From assembly GCF_035784015.1 (NCBI RefSeq), contig NZ_JALKOW010000003.1: a DNA stretch of 64,000 bases; one strand, 5' to 3'. The notes beneath the pieces were generated by a model that saw only the letters and a list, made by a program, of their open reading frames with translations, searched no databases and was not told the DNA's origin. Every line of letters begins with the position of its first letter. Positions within the stretch are counted from its first letter, which is position 1. The stretch is from Comamonas sp009360615. GTDB lineage: Bacteria > Pseudomonadota > Gammaproteobacteria > Burkholderiales > Burkholderiaceae_C. Below, one piece after another: positions 44,219-56,000 of this stretch. The translations under genes were made by a program, and so were the position numbers.

Positions 44219-45094
44219 TCAGCCCAGCGTCAACATCACAGGCTGGTGGTCAGACGCCTGTGTGGCGCTGTCCACCTTCCAAGTGTGCACTCTCTGACAC
44301 AAGCTGTCGCTGACCCACATCAAGTCGCAGGCCCCTGGCTCGGCTCCCCAGGTTCGATCGACCAGCCTGAAGGTCGGCGGCTGCGGTTGACCGGGGTGCA
44401 GCACATCCCAGCTATTGCGCCACTGCCCGGCGTGCAGACATCCCTCCTCGCCAGCCGCCCAGGGGGCGGACAGGGCGACATATTCGGGCTCGTGCGGCTC
44501 GAAGTTGAAATCCCCGCACAGCACGGCATGGCGGGTGTGCGGCTTGGTCTGATAGGGAGAACCGTCGCTGGCCGGCTGCGGCGGAGCATCGGCCAGTGCG
44601 CAGGCCTGCATCTGAAGGGTGCGCAGAGCGACGGCCTGCGCCATGCGCTGGCGCTTCGAGAAATACTCGAGATGCGTGGTCATGATGCGTACCGGCCCCA
44701 GTGCCGCGTCGGCCACCGTGGCCACCGAGCACATGCGCGGCATGCAACGCACATCGGCCTCGGCGGGCATGGGCAACGGATGGTGCTGCACCTGCAGCAG
44801 CGGCAGTCGCGTGGCGATCAGATTGCCAAAGCGCTGATGCCCCCGGGCCGTGAACTCCTCGACCGAGGCACCGAAGACGATCTGCCAGCCCGGCAGCAGC
44901 ACCTTCAGCTCGGCCAGCTGATCGCCAGGCCGGCCCTGCAGATCAGGGTAGTTGACCGCGATCTCCTGCAGGCACAGCACATCCAGTCCGCCCGCGTCCT
45001 CGCCCATCTGCAGCGCGTGACGCACGATGCGTGCCACGCTGACCAGCCCATCCATGCCGCAGCACCATTGCACATTCCAGGTCAGGATATTCAT
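44219..45094 (-). CDS. Endonuclease/exonuclease/phosphatase-family protein
   Basis: 291-residue protein with the DNase I-like fold. Conserved sites are NILTWNVQW (N-terminal Asn), LDVLCLQEI (metal-binding Glu), TTHLEYFSKRQR, VLCGDFNFEP (Asp-x-Asn) and the C-terminal ASDHQPVMLT (catalytic His). The cytosolic substrate is unknown. ATG 45094 was chosen; a GTG at 45112 lies upstream. It has no signal peptide. Confidence 0.85.
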   Translation of the reverse strand: MNILTWNVQWCCGMDGLVSVARIVRHALQMGEDAGGLDVLCLQEIAVNYPDLQGRPGDQLAELKVLLPGWQIVFGASVEEFTARGHQRFGNLIATRLPLLQVQHHPLPMPAEADVRCMPRMCSVATVADAALGPVRIMTTHLEYFSKRQRMAQAVALRTLQMQACALADAPPQPASDGSPYQTKPHTRHAVLCGDFNFEPHEPEYVALSAPWAAGEEGCLHAGQWRNSWDVLHPGQPQPPTFRLVDRTWGAEPGACDLMWVSDSLCQRVHTWKVDSATQASDHQPVMLTLG

Positions 45095-45175
45095 CTTGTC
45101 GCTTCTTTCCACATCGAAAAAGACTGCTGCGCCTGCCTCCGCAGCGCTGGCAGCGGCTATTTTCAGAGCAGCCGA

Positions 45176-45562
45176 TCAGGCAAGGGTCTCGCGCAGCTGA
45201 AACACATTGCCTTCGCTGTCCATGGCATTGCAGACCGCAAAGCCGGGGCCTTGCCAGCGCTCGTCGAACACCTGACCGCCCAGCGCCTGCGCGACGCTTG
45301 CGGCCTCGGCGATCGCGGGCACGGTGACGAAAAACTTGAGCGCCACATCGGCACGGCGCTGCGGCGGCTTGCCGACCTGGACCCGCGCCGCGATCTCGGC
45401 AGGCAGGGCGTGAATCAGCAGCTGCAGGGCGGCGGACTCCAGCACGATGATGTGCTCATCCTCATGCAGCCGCTGCATGTCCAGCACCTGTTCATAAAAG
45501 CGCGCCAGGGCCTGGAAGTCCTTGGCATAGATGAGCACACCAGCAGCAGCGGGACCGGGCAT
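45176..45562 (-). CDS. VOC/glyoxalase-fold protein
   Basis: 128-residue single-domain VOC protein. It starts AGVLIYAKDFQALARFYEQVL, with the C-terminal CNAMDSEGNVFQLRE, the usual metal-site strand. Function cannot be read from sequence: glyoxalase, dioxygenase and antibiotic-binding proteins share this fold. GAGGAG lies 6 nt before ATG 45562. Between it and ugpE (stop 45597) there are only 34 bp, so it may be the tail of the Ugp operon. Confidence 0.8.
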   Translation of the reverse strand: MPGPAAAGVLIYAKDFQALARFYEQVLDMQRLHEDEHIIVLESAALQLLIHALPAEIAARVQVGKPPQRRADVALKFFVTVPAIAEAASVAQALGGQVFDERWQGPGFAVCNAMDSEGNVFQLRETLA

Positions 45563-45596
45563 CGTCAGCTCCTCAAAGAGTCTGACTGTATCCCGT

Positions 45597-46463
45597 TCAC
45601 TTGATTCCCGCGCGCATGAAGCTCTGCACGAACTGGCGCTGGAAGATGAGAAAGGCAAGCAGCAGCGGTCCCGAAGTCATCAGCGTCGCTGCGCAGATGG
45701 TCGACCATTCCACGCCTGATTCCACGCTGGAGAAAACCTGCAGTCCCACGGTGAGCGGACGCGCCTGCACGCTGTTGGTGACGATCAGCGGCCAGAGGAA
45801 ATTGTTCCAGTGAAAGCTCACCGAGACCAGCGCAAACGCCGTGTAGACCGGCCTGGCCAGCGGCACGTAGACACGCCAGAGAATCTGTAGCGTGCTCGCA
45901 CCTTCCACGCGCGCCGCCTCGTCCAGCTCGCGCGGTATGCCCATAAAGGTCTGGCGCAGCAGGAAGATGGCAAAGGCCGAGGCGAAATACGGAAGGCCCA
46001 TGCCCACCAGGGTATCGACCGCGCCCAGCCTGGACATGGTCTGATAGTTCGCCACCAGCAGAATGTCCGGCATGATCATCAGCTGTACCAGCACCAGCGC
46101 AAACGCCACGTTGCTGCCGCGAAAGCGCAAGCGCGCAAAGGCAAACGCAGCCAGCGTGGACAGCAGCAACTGCACCGCCAGAATCATGGCCACCAGCAAG
46201 ATGGTGTTGAGGAAATAGCGCGCAAACGGCGCGGCTTCCCAGGCATGGCGGAAGTTCTGCAGCGTCCAGGGCGCGGACAGATCCAGGCGCGTGGACGCAT
46301 CGGAGGGGTGAAACGCCGTCCAGACCGCATAGGCCAGCGGCAGCAGCCACAGCAGGGCCAGCGTCCAGGCGGACAGGGTGTCCAGCCATGAAGTGCCATA
46401 AAAGCTCAGGCCCCGGTCCGTCCCGGCGCTGCTGCGCGTTGATGGAAAGGCAGCAGCGGTCAT
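45597..46463 (-). CDS. ugpE: ABC transporter permease, UgpE type
   Basis: 288-residue inner-membrane permease with six segments and the ABC permease loop motif EAARVEGASTLQILWRVYVPLARP. N-terminal SWLDTLSAWTLALLWLLPLAYAVWTAFHPS and C-terminal FLIFQRQFVQSFMRAGIK match MalG/UgpE proteins. Its ATG overlaps the ugpA stop by 4 bp. Glycerol-3-phosphate or glycerophosphodiester as substrate is inferred from gene order only. Confidence 0.82.
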   Translation of the reverse strand: MTAAAFPSTRSSAGTDRGLSFYGTSWLDTLSAWTLALLWLLPLAYAVWTAFHPSDASTRLDLSAPWTLQNFRHAWEAAPFARYFLNTILLVAMILAVQLLLSTLAAFAFARLRFRGSNVAFALVLVQLMIMPDILLVANYQTMSRLGAVDTLVGMGLPYFASAFAIFLLRQTFMGIPRELDEAARVEGASTLQILWRVYVPLARPVYTAFALVSVSFHWNNFLWPLIVTNSVQARPLTVGLQVFSSVESGVEWSTICAATLMTSGPLLLAFLIFQRQFVQSFMRAGIK

Positions 46464-47416
46464 TGATAGTGCACCTTCTTGTCCAGCACGAAGAACTGGA
46501 ACAGCGCCACGGCAGCCAGCACCGTGACCAGCACCACGGTGATGGCTGCGGCATAGCCGGTATCCCAGAATTTGAAGCCCACTTCGTAGAGGTGATAGAG
46601 CAGCAGCGTGGAGGCATTGTCCGGCCCGCCGCGCGTGAGAATGAACACATGATCCACCAGCCGGAAGGCATTGATCACGGCGTTGACCAGAATGAAAAGC
46701 GTGGTCGGCATGAGCAGTGGCCACTGCACGCGGCGCAGGAAATACCAGCGCGATGCGCCTTCGATGGCCGCCGCCTCCTTGAGGCTGGGATTGAGCGTCT
46801 GCAGCGCTGCCAGATAGAAGATCATGAAAAAGCCGGCCTCCTTCCACACGGCCACCAGCGTGATGCAGGCCAGTGCCGTGGAGGGATCGCCCAGCCAGTT
46901 GTGCGCGTCCAGGCCCAGTGCGCCGCGCAGCTGCTCCAGCAGTCCGTACTGCGGCGTGTAGAAGAACAGCCAGATATTGGCCACGGCAATCATGGGCAGC
47001 ACCGTGGGCGTGAAATATGCCATGCGCAGCCAGGCCCGCCCCGCGAGTTTCTCGTTGACCCACAGTGCCATCAGCAAGGCCAGTCCCATGGACAACGGAA
47101 TGGTGGCTGCGGCAAACCAGAGATTGTTGCGCACAGCCTGCCAGAACACGGGGTCGTCGACCATGAGCGCATAGTTTTCCAGTCCCACCCATTCGCCGGA
47201 CTGGCCGCCACGCGCCGTGGCATGCAGGCTGTCGATCAGCGTGGACAAGGCCGGCCAGTGCGTAAAGCCCAGCAGCAGCACCAGCGCCGGCATGAGCAGC
47301 AGCCAGGCATGCACGGCCTGCCGGCGTGCCGCGGCCTGCGCCAGCCTGCGGGCGGCCCTGGATGACAAGGGCGCCGCCATGGCGCCACTGCCGGTGTCAA
47401 GCGCCGGACTGCTCAT
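46460..47416 (-). CDS. ugpA: ABC transporter permease, UgpA type
   Basis: 318-residue inner-membrane permease with six segments, a MalF/UgpA-type N-terminal extension (about 35 residues) and the loop motif KEAAAIEGASRWYFLRRVQWP. ATG 47414-47416 overlaps the ugpB stop by one base. It is part of the C-B-A-E gene order on one strand, so it should pair with the UgpE-type permease to form the channel. Confidence 0.82.
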   Translation of the reverse strand: MSSPALDTGSGAMAAPLSSRAARRLAQAAARRQAVHAWLLLMPALVLLLGFTHWPALSTLIDSLHATARGGQSGEWVGLENYALMVDDPVFWQAVRNNLWFAAATIPLSMGLALLMALWVNEKLAGRAWLRMAYFTPTVLPMIAVANIWLFFYTPQYGLLEQLRGALGLDAHNWLGDPSTALACITLVAVWKEAGFFMIFYLAALQTLNPSLKEAAAIEGASRWYFLRRVQWPLLMPTTLFILVNAVINAFRLVDHVFILTRGGPDNASTLLLYHLYEVGFKFWDTGYAAAITVVLVTVLAAVALFQFFVLDKKVHYQ

Positions 47417-48705
47417 CACCGGTAGCGACGCAGAATGCGGTCGGATTCCTTCTGTGCATCGTCCATGGCCTGGGCTGCAGTCTTGGTGCCGTTCAGGGCC
47501 GCCTGGATCGCATCGTTGAGCACCTTGGTCACGCGCTGGTTCTCATGGGTGGAATACTCGGCCACCGACACGGGCAGCTGATCGCGCGCCACCAGGGCCT
47601 GGGGAAATTCCTGGCCGTACTTCTTGAGCGCAGGCGTCTCGTAAGCCGCGGGCGAGACCGCCACATAGCCGCTGTCCATGCTCCACTGCGCGGCACGCTC
47701 GGGCTGGGTCACCCATTTGGCAAACTCGAACGCAGCCTGCTGCTGCTCCTTGGGCGCGTTCTTGAAGATGTAGAAATTGCCCCCGCCCGTGGGCGAGCCC
47801 TTGCGGACATTGCCGGCGATCTGGCCGACGCCGAAGTCGAACTTGGCATTGGCGCGGATATTGGTGAGATTGCCCGTGGTCGTCACGATGATGGCGGCCT
47901 TCTTTTCCATGAAGTCCCGGGGCGTCGTGCCCCACTCCACCACGCCGGCCGGATGCACGCCGTCCTTGACCAGGCCCACCCAGAAGTTCAGCGCTTCCAC
48001 CACCTTGGGGTGGTTGAGCGTGACGCGGGTGCCGGACTCGTTGGCCAGCAGCACATCATTGGGCGTGGTCAGGGTCTGCAGCATCCAGTAGCCAAAGCCC
48101 GTGGACGGAATCTGGATGCCGTATTGCACGACCTTGCCGCTGGCGTCCTTCCTGGTCAGCTTGTGGGCCGCCTCCCTGAGCTCCTTCCAGTTCTGGGGTG
48201 CCTTGTCGGGGTTCAGGCCGGCCTCCTTGAAGGCCTGCTTGTTGTAGTACATCACCACGGTGGAGCGCTGAAAGGGCACGCCCCAGGTCTTGCCACCGGT
48301 CTGGCTGTTGGCCATGAAGGCCGGGTAGAAGCCCTTGAGCCAGGCCTTGTCGGCATCGGTCTTCACAAAGTCGTCGATGGGCACGATGGCGTCCTCGTCC
48401 ATCAGCGTGAACATGTCGGTGGACAGCAGCACCGAGGTCGCAGGTGCCTTGCCCGCCTTGTGCGCCGTCAACGCCTTGACGATGGTTTCCTGATACGTGC
48501 CCGCATAGATGGGCATGAGCCTGTACTGCGGATGCGCCTTGTTGAAGTCCGCCGCATAGCCATCGATCACCTTGGTGATGGGCCCGCCCACGGCCACGGG
48601 GTAATAGAAAGGCACTTCCAGCGGGGACTGCGCAAGAGCAGTGCCCGCCAGGCCAAGGCCGGCGGCAGCGGCGAACAGGCCGCGAACAAAGGTGTGACGA
48701 CGCAT
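47416..48705 (-). CDS. ugpB: Periplasmic solute-binding protein, UgpB type
   Basis: 429-residue extracellular binding protein with an N-terminal signal peptide (VRGLFAAAAGLGLAGTALA, cleavage before QSPLE). The mature protein starts LEVPFYYPVAVGGP, followed by DGYAADFNKAHPQYRLMPIYAGTYQETI and AGKAPATSVLLST. It resembles UgpB of E. coli (438 residues) in the same positions. However, the E. coli FWHS ligand segment is FYYP here, so the substrate could differ from glycerol-3-phosphate. GAGGAG lies 8 nt before ATG 48705. Confidence 0.8.
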   Translation of the reverse strand: MRRHTFVRGLFAAAAGLGLAGTALAQSPLEVPFYYPVAVGGPITKVIDGYAADFNKAHPQYRLMPIYAGTYQETIVKALTAHKAGKAPATSVLLSTDMFTLMDEDAIVPIDDFVKTDADKAWLKGFYPAFMANSQTGGKTWGVPFQRSTVVMYYNKQAFKEAGLNPDKAPQNWKELREAAHKLTRKDASGKVVQYGIQIPSTGFGYWMLQTLTTPNDVLLANESGTRVTLNHPKVVEALNFWVGLVKDGVHPAGVVEWGTTPRDFMEKKAAIIVTTTGNLTNIRANAKFDFGVGQIAGNVRKGSPTGGGNFYIFKNAPKEQQQAAFEFAKWVTQPERAAQWSMDSGYVAVSPAAYETPALKKYGQEFPQALVARDQLPVSVAEYSTHENQRVTKVLNDAIQAALNGTKTAAQAMDDAQKESDRILRRYR

Positions 48706-48751
48706 GGAAATCTCTCCTCGCGATTTGCAGACAATGGGAAACGCCGGCCGC

Positions 48752-49873
<1,122 letters not shown>

Positions 49874-49935
49874 CGCGCCAGTCTAGAAAGACTGGATGAC
49901 AACCGCGTGTCATCCCGGGTATTGTCAAAAACAGG

Positions 49936-50011
49936 AGCTGCTATCGCTTTCTATTCATTGATTTCAGATAGAAATGCCTTTGAATCATCCTTTTCAAAGG
50001 CGAAAGCAGCT
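49936..50011. repeat. Nested inverted-repeat element upstream of ugpC
   Basis: Outer AGCTGCT (49936-49942) pairs with AGCAGCT (50005-50011). Inside lie TTTCTAT/ATAGAAA (about 49949-49975) and GCCTTTGAA/TTCAAAGGC (49976-49984 with 49993-50001). The AGCTGCTATCGCTTT edge resembles the element at 16311. It fills the ugpC upstream region; its function is unknown. Confidence 0.5.
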
Positions 50012-50034
50012 TCTGTATCCGTAGCATCCGCGCA

Positions 50035-50070
50035 GAAAAAAGCCCCGGCTGCTGGCGCAGACCGGGGCTT
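50035..50070 (-). terminator. Terminator after the alpha-2-macroglobulin gene
   Basis: AAGCCCCGG (50040-50048) pairs with CCGGGGCTT (50062-50070); on the minus strand it is followed by a T6-7 run. It ends the alpha-2-macroglobulin transcript before ugpC. Confidence 0.85.
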
Positions 50071-50098
50071 GGCGTAGAGCCGAGAAACCGCTGAGGGC

Positions 50099-53000
50099 TT
50101 ACTTGGGCATCACCACCTTGAGCTTGGCATTGGGAATCTCGCCAAACATCTCTGGCGCATACAGCGCTTCGGCACGCGTGGGTGGCAGTGCAAACTCACC
50201 GGCATTGTTCAGGCGCACGGTGTATTCGACCTTGGTCGTCCCTGCGGGCAGGTACTGGTAGTAGGCACGGTAGGACTCGAAGCTTCGCTCTTCGTAGGCC
50301 AGCCAGCCGGCGCCCTCCTGCTTCTCGCCCTTGGACGCGATCTCCGAATCACGGCCCAGGCCGCCGCCCAGAATGGTCGCCCCCGTGGGGATGGGGTCGG
50401 TGATCGCCACCCAGGTCATATCGGTCTTGGCCTGCACTTCCAGCGTCACGCGCAGCACATCGCCGCGCGTGTACTGGCCGCCACCAAACAGGCCCTTGTC
50501 GGCCTGCTCCACGGGCGTGACGGTCTTCTTGATGGTGTAGCCGGCGCTGAACGGCGCCTTCAGGGCCACGGCCGCCACGGACTGCACGGTCAGCCAGGGC
50601 TTGCCCGTGCCTTGCTGCGTCACGCTGAGCTGACCCTTGCCGGCCTTGGCCCAGGGCATGAACATGGTGTTGTTCATCAGACCGCCGGCGCGCACGGGTT
50701 CACCGAAGACGCTGTTGGCATGGGCCGTGCCCTGCGCATCCTCGGCAGTGGCGCGCCTGACATCGGCCCAGTTCACCTTGGCCTCGTTGCCGTTCATGCT
50801 GGCCACGGTGCTGCCGGCCACGGGCTCGGACTCGAACTTCTGCGAGAAGCGGCGCAGCGCCAGGGCCCCCCAGAGGTTGGCCGTGGTCGTGTTCCAGGCA
50901 CCGGACTGCTGGCGCGCGATAAAGCCGCTGACCAGACGCGGCATGTCTTCGGTCCAGGTCGGATCGTTGATGGTCGCCAGAATCAGGCGTGCCAGATTCA
51001 CGTCCGGGCCCTGCATCAGCCACCACCAGCTATCGTCCTGGTCGGTCGAGAAGCCGGCACGCGTGCCGTTGTAGGTCAGGCGGGCGCGTAGGATCTGCAT
51101 GGCCTGGGCCAGGCGCTCGTCGCGCTGCGGCGCATCGCTCATGCGCTGCAGCAGCATCACCCAGTCGATGACCGTGTGCGTGGGCCACTGGTTGGGCGTG
51201 GCATTGATGCTGTCGAGCATGCGCGGCGTGGCCTTGCCAGACAGCGCCAGTGCAGCAATCGCCGCCAGCTTGCGCATTTCCAGATCCTTGCGCGGGCTCC
51301 AGAAATTGCGCTGGATGCGGCCTTCCACGAACGCGATCAGGCCGTCCTCCATGCGTGCGCGCTCTGCGGCCGGGATCACGAAGCGCTTGTCAACGCCCTG
51401 TGCCAGGGCCGACAGATTGAGCAGATGCGCAGTCAGGGTGTCACTGCCGCGGCTGGCAGAGCCGTCCTGCGGCGGGAAGTAGTTGGCCAGGCCGTCACCG
51501 TCCAGATAGTTGGGCAGCTGGGCCATGGTGCTGCCCCACAGCTCGGCGTTGTTCATGCCAACGGCCTTGCTGGTGGTCTGCTCCAGGCAGGAGTAGGGAT
51601 AGCGGGCCCACCAGTCGCGAACGCCGGGCAGACCTTCGGTCAGCTTGGGCACCAGCGACATCTGCAGGCCGCCGCGACCGGGCAACGCATCGGCGGGCGG
51701 GTTCACGGGCACGCTGTAGCTGCCGTTGACCTGCACCAGCGTCGCCTGCTGCACCGACAGCGGCACGGCGGGCACGATGCGCTGGCTGATCTTGAGCGCA
51801 TCCTGCGCCGCATCGGCGCCGCCAGCGGTATCGCGCGCGGAAATCTCCCAGATCAGCGCTTCGGCACGCGTGCCGGAGAGCTGGGCCGGAGCCCTCACGT
51901 CCCAGGCCACTTCACGCGCCTCGCCGGCGGGAATTTCCACGGTCTGGGCCTTGAGCTCCAGAATGGTGGCGCGCGGCGTGACCTCCACCTTCATGGCCTT
52001 GGCCGAGGTGTTGCGCAGCGTGACCTGGGCACGGAACTGATCATCCTCGCGCACCAGCGGTGGCAGGCCGCTGATGATCTGCAGATCCTGCGTGGTGCGG
52101 ATCGCCGCCTGGCCGGTGCCGAACAGGCTCACGCCCGCATCGGCCACGGCCACCACCTGGAAGGTGGTCAGGGCATCGTTGAGCGGCACCTCGATCAGCG
52201 CCATGCCGTTGGCATCCAGCACCACATCGGGCTTCCACAGCAGCAGGGTGTCGAGCAGTTCGCGCGTGGGGCTGCGGCCACCGCCACCGCCCGCAGGCAC
52301 GGCCTTCTTGCCGTAGTGGCGTCGGCCGATCACCTCCATCTGGGCGGTTGCCGTCTGCACGCCCCATTCGCGGCGCGTCAGCATGGCATCGAGCAGATTC
52401 CAGCTGCTGTTGGGCATCAGCTCCAGCAAGGCCTGATCCACGGCCGCCAGCGCCACATGGGCACCTGCAGCGGGCTTCCCATCGGGCAGCGTGGCCTTGA
52501 TGGTGACCTTGGCCGTGCCGCGCACCTTGTAGCTGGACTTGTCCGAGGACAGCTTGACGTCCAGCGTATTGCTCTTCAGGCCCACGCGAATTTCGGACAT
52601 GCCGAAACGGAAGGCAGGCTTGGAGAGGTCCACCATGGAGGTCGGTGCGATGAACTCCTTGCCGTCATTCCAGAAGGCACGCCACCATTCCAGCGGCGAC
52701 TTGAAGCCCCAGGTGAAGAAGCTGTACCAGGGCACTTCCATCAAGCGGCCGCGCAGCGCCAGCACGCTGACATAGGCGTTGGGACCCCAGTTGTCTTCGA
52801 CCTTGACGTCCACCGTGGGGTTCTCGCCCGTCAGCTCCACCACCTGGGTGCTGACGACGCCTTCGCGCTCCACGGCCACCAGCGCCGTGGCGCGGCGGAA
52901 GGGCATGCGCACCTGGAAGCGTGCGGTCTCGCCGGGCTCATAGCTCTTGCGCTCGGACAGCACGTCCATGCGGTCATGGTCTTCGCCACCGAACCAGAGC

Positions 53001-56000
53001 TCGCCCTGGCCCGTGACCCACACCGAGGTCGCGGCCTGGCTGCTGCGGCCGTCCTTGTCGGCAGCCTTGACGATCAGCTCCACCTCGCCGGGCTGGGACA
53101 GCTGGGCCTCGCATTGCACCAGGCCGTGGCTGTCGCTGGTGCCCGAGCACACGGTGCCCAGATTCTTGAGCGTGGTCTGGTTGTCGTAGCTGTAGAAGCC
53201 GCCCACCAGTCGCTTGCGGCTGGAGGTGGTGATGCGCGCCACGGCCTCGACCTTGACGGGCACTCCGGCCTGGGCCTTGCCCGCCGTATCCAGTGTCAAC
53301 GCCTGGAAGCGCAGCTTGCGGTCCACCGAGATCCAGTTCTCGGAGCGCACGCCGGCCACCACGGCGGCAGGCCAGATGGTGCGCGTGCTGCGCAGGGTCT
53401 GCACCTCGCCGTTCGGGTCGGCGTAGGTCGCTTCCATCAGCAGCTCGCGCGGCTCGCCGGACTTGGGCAGCTTGTCGATGCTGACCTTGCCCAGACCGTT
53501 CTTGTCCAGCGTCACGGGCAGCTTGTCGGCCACCACCTTGGTCTCGTCGGCCGCCGTGCTTTCCTCGTCGTCACTGCTGCCCATGTCCTGGGCGCTGCGC
53601 GGCGGGTTGAAGCTGAAGCCATCCCAGTCCGCGAAATTGAGCGACTTGGAACGCAGCAGCGCCGAAACCTTGACCGGCAGGTTGGCGGCGGCACCGCCGG
53701 AGACATAGTTGATCTGCACCTCGGCAGGCACGCTGCTGACCGCATAGAGCTGCTCCTTGCCGGCCGGCCCCACGCGACCTTCCATCACAGGGAGGCGGAA
53801 CTCCTCGACACGGAAGATGCCGGTGCTGAAGCTGGAGCGGCGGCCGCTGCCATTGGTATAGCCCAGTTCCACCGCATATTCGCCCAGCTTGGCGGCCTTG
53901 GAAATGGGGAACTCGCTGGTCGCGCTGCCGTTGGCATTCCAGCTCAGGGCCTGGGTAAAGCGCTGGCCGCTGCCCAGATGGGTGATGGTCAGGCGGTCGG
54001 GCTTGTCCTGGGTCTGCTCAAAGCCCGTGGAGTTCTTGCCGGGCCCGGTCAGTGCACGCAGAAAGTGCTTCATGGACACGGTTTCGCCGGCACGGAACAG
54101 CATGCGGTCAAACACCGTATGCGCGACTTCGTCGCGCTTGTTGCTGGAGCTGGTCGGCACATTGAAGCGCCAGGACTCTATGCCCTTGTTCCAGTTGCTC
54201 CAGACGAAAGCCAGCTCTTCACCGGCATCGGTCTTGGCCCGCGCACTCACGAAGTAGGAGTTGCTGCGGTAGTAGCCGTCTTCGTTGCTGCAGGAGGGCG
54301 GATTGGGGTTGAGGCCGTTGAAGGTCACAATGCCTTGCGCGTCGCTCACGGCCGAGGCGATGGCCTGGCCGTTGCAGTCCGAGACCTGTACCGTGGCGCC
54401 CGGAACCACCTTGCCCTTGTCCAGCGTCGTCACCCAGGCCACGGAGTTTTCACGGCCCAGCTTGAAGTGCACGGCCAGATTGGTCACCAGCACCGAGGTG
54501 CGAACGTACATGGTGCGGCCCGCGCCATAGCCCTCGTCGAGCAGGGACTGGCCCAGCATGGGCGAGGCAATCTCCACCACCTGGAAGCCCGGGTTCAGCG
54601 GAATGCCGACCACCTCGAAGGGTCGTGGATCGTTCTTCGCGGCCTTGGGCAGCTCCAGTGTCTGGGTCTGGCTCTGGCCGTCCAGCAGCGACAGCATGCG
54701 GGTCTGCACCCAGTGCTTGTCGTCGTTGATGACCGGTGGCAGCACCTTCACATCGCGCGCAGCGCGCTTGCGCTCCACGCTGTAGCTGTCATAGCGCTCT
54801 ACTTTTTTGAGCCAGGCGATGATGTCGGCGTCCGAGCCGCCTTTCTTTGTGCGCACCACGCTGGCGTCCAGCGACTTGCCCAGAAGCTGCGGCTCCACAT
54901 TGCGCAGCGTCACGGGCAGCAGCGCCGGGCCCTTGGGGCCTTCGGCAAAGCGCTCGACGATGCCGAAGGGCGCGGCGGCAAACTTCACCAGCGGCGGCAT
55001 ATTGCCCGTGGCCGTGGCCAGCGGGAACAGATTGGCATTGCTCAGCGTGCGACCCGCGGCATCCTTGAACTGCGGCGGCAGCTCCACCACATACTTGGAG
55101 TTCGGCTGCATGGTGGCGGGAAAGCTCACGCTATCCACCAGCGAATCCTCGGCCAGCTTGTCGCCGTTCTGCTCGATGATGGGTGCCACGGCCGAGGCAC
55201 CGCTCTTGAGGCGAATACCCTCGATCAGCTTGCGCGGCACCGGCGCGCTGAAGGACAGCCGCATGGGGCGGATCGGCAGGCAGGCGGCATTGGCGTTCTC
55301 GCGCTCGCAGCTGAAGTCGGCGCTGAAAGGCTGGCGCACCTGGTACTCGTAGCGCTGCTCGTCCTTGCTGGTCAGGCCGTTGGCCATGGCCACGCCCTTG
55401 CCATAGACCAGGGTCATCTTGCTGCCCGAGGTCAGGCGGCGGTTACAGGCCAGCACCGCATAGTTCTGCGGATTCTGGGCCGCATCCTTGTCCCAGTGGC
55501 GCTGCTTGAGCACGGCCTCGCGGTCCTTGCCCTCGATCAGCTGCACGGGAATGCGCTCGCCCACGCCCTCGGAGGTACACCAGACACGCTGCTTGAGGCT
55601 GTCGACGGATGCCGCGCCCGTCAGGCGCAGCGCGAAATACTGCTGCTCATCCACCTCTTCATAGGTGTCGGGCGCGATGCGGGCCACCTGCGGACCGCCG
55701 GTCTGGAACTGATAGCTGGCCGCGCCCGTCAGCGCCCCCCCCGAGACGCTCTTGAACTGCGGGTTGAGCTGGGCCGTGCAACGCACGCCGGCAGGCAGGT
55801 TCTGGGCGAAGTCGAAGACCCACTCCTTGTCGCTGTTCCAGCGCCCCGTGCCCCTGGCGGCCTGGGCATTGCTGCACTGCAGATTGACCGGCGCCGCAGC
55901 CTTGGGGTCGCCAAAGCGAACGGCAGGCGCATCGAACTGCACCACCACCTGGCCCACCTTGCTCACATCGCCCTGCGGGCTGAACTGGCGCACCCCCACG

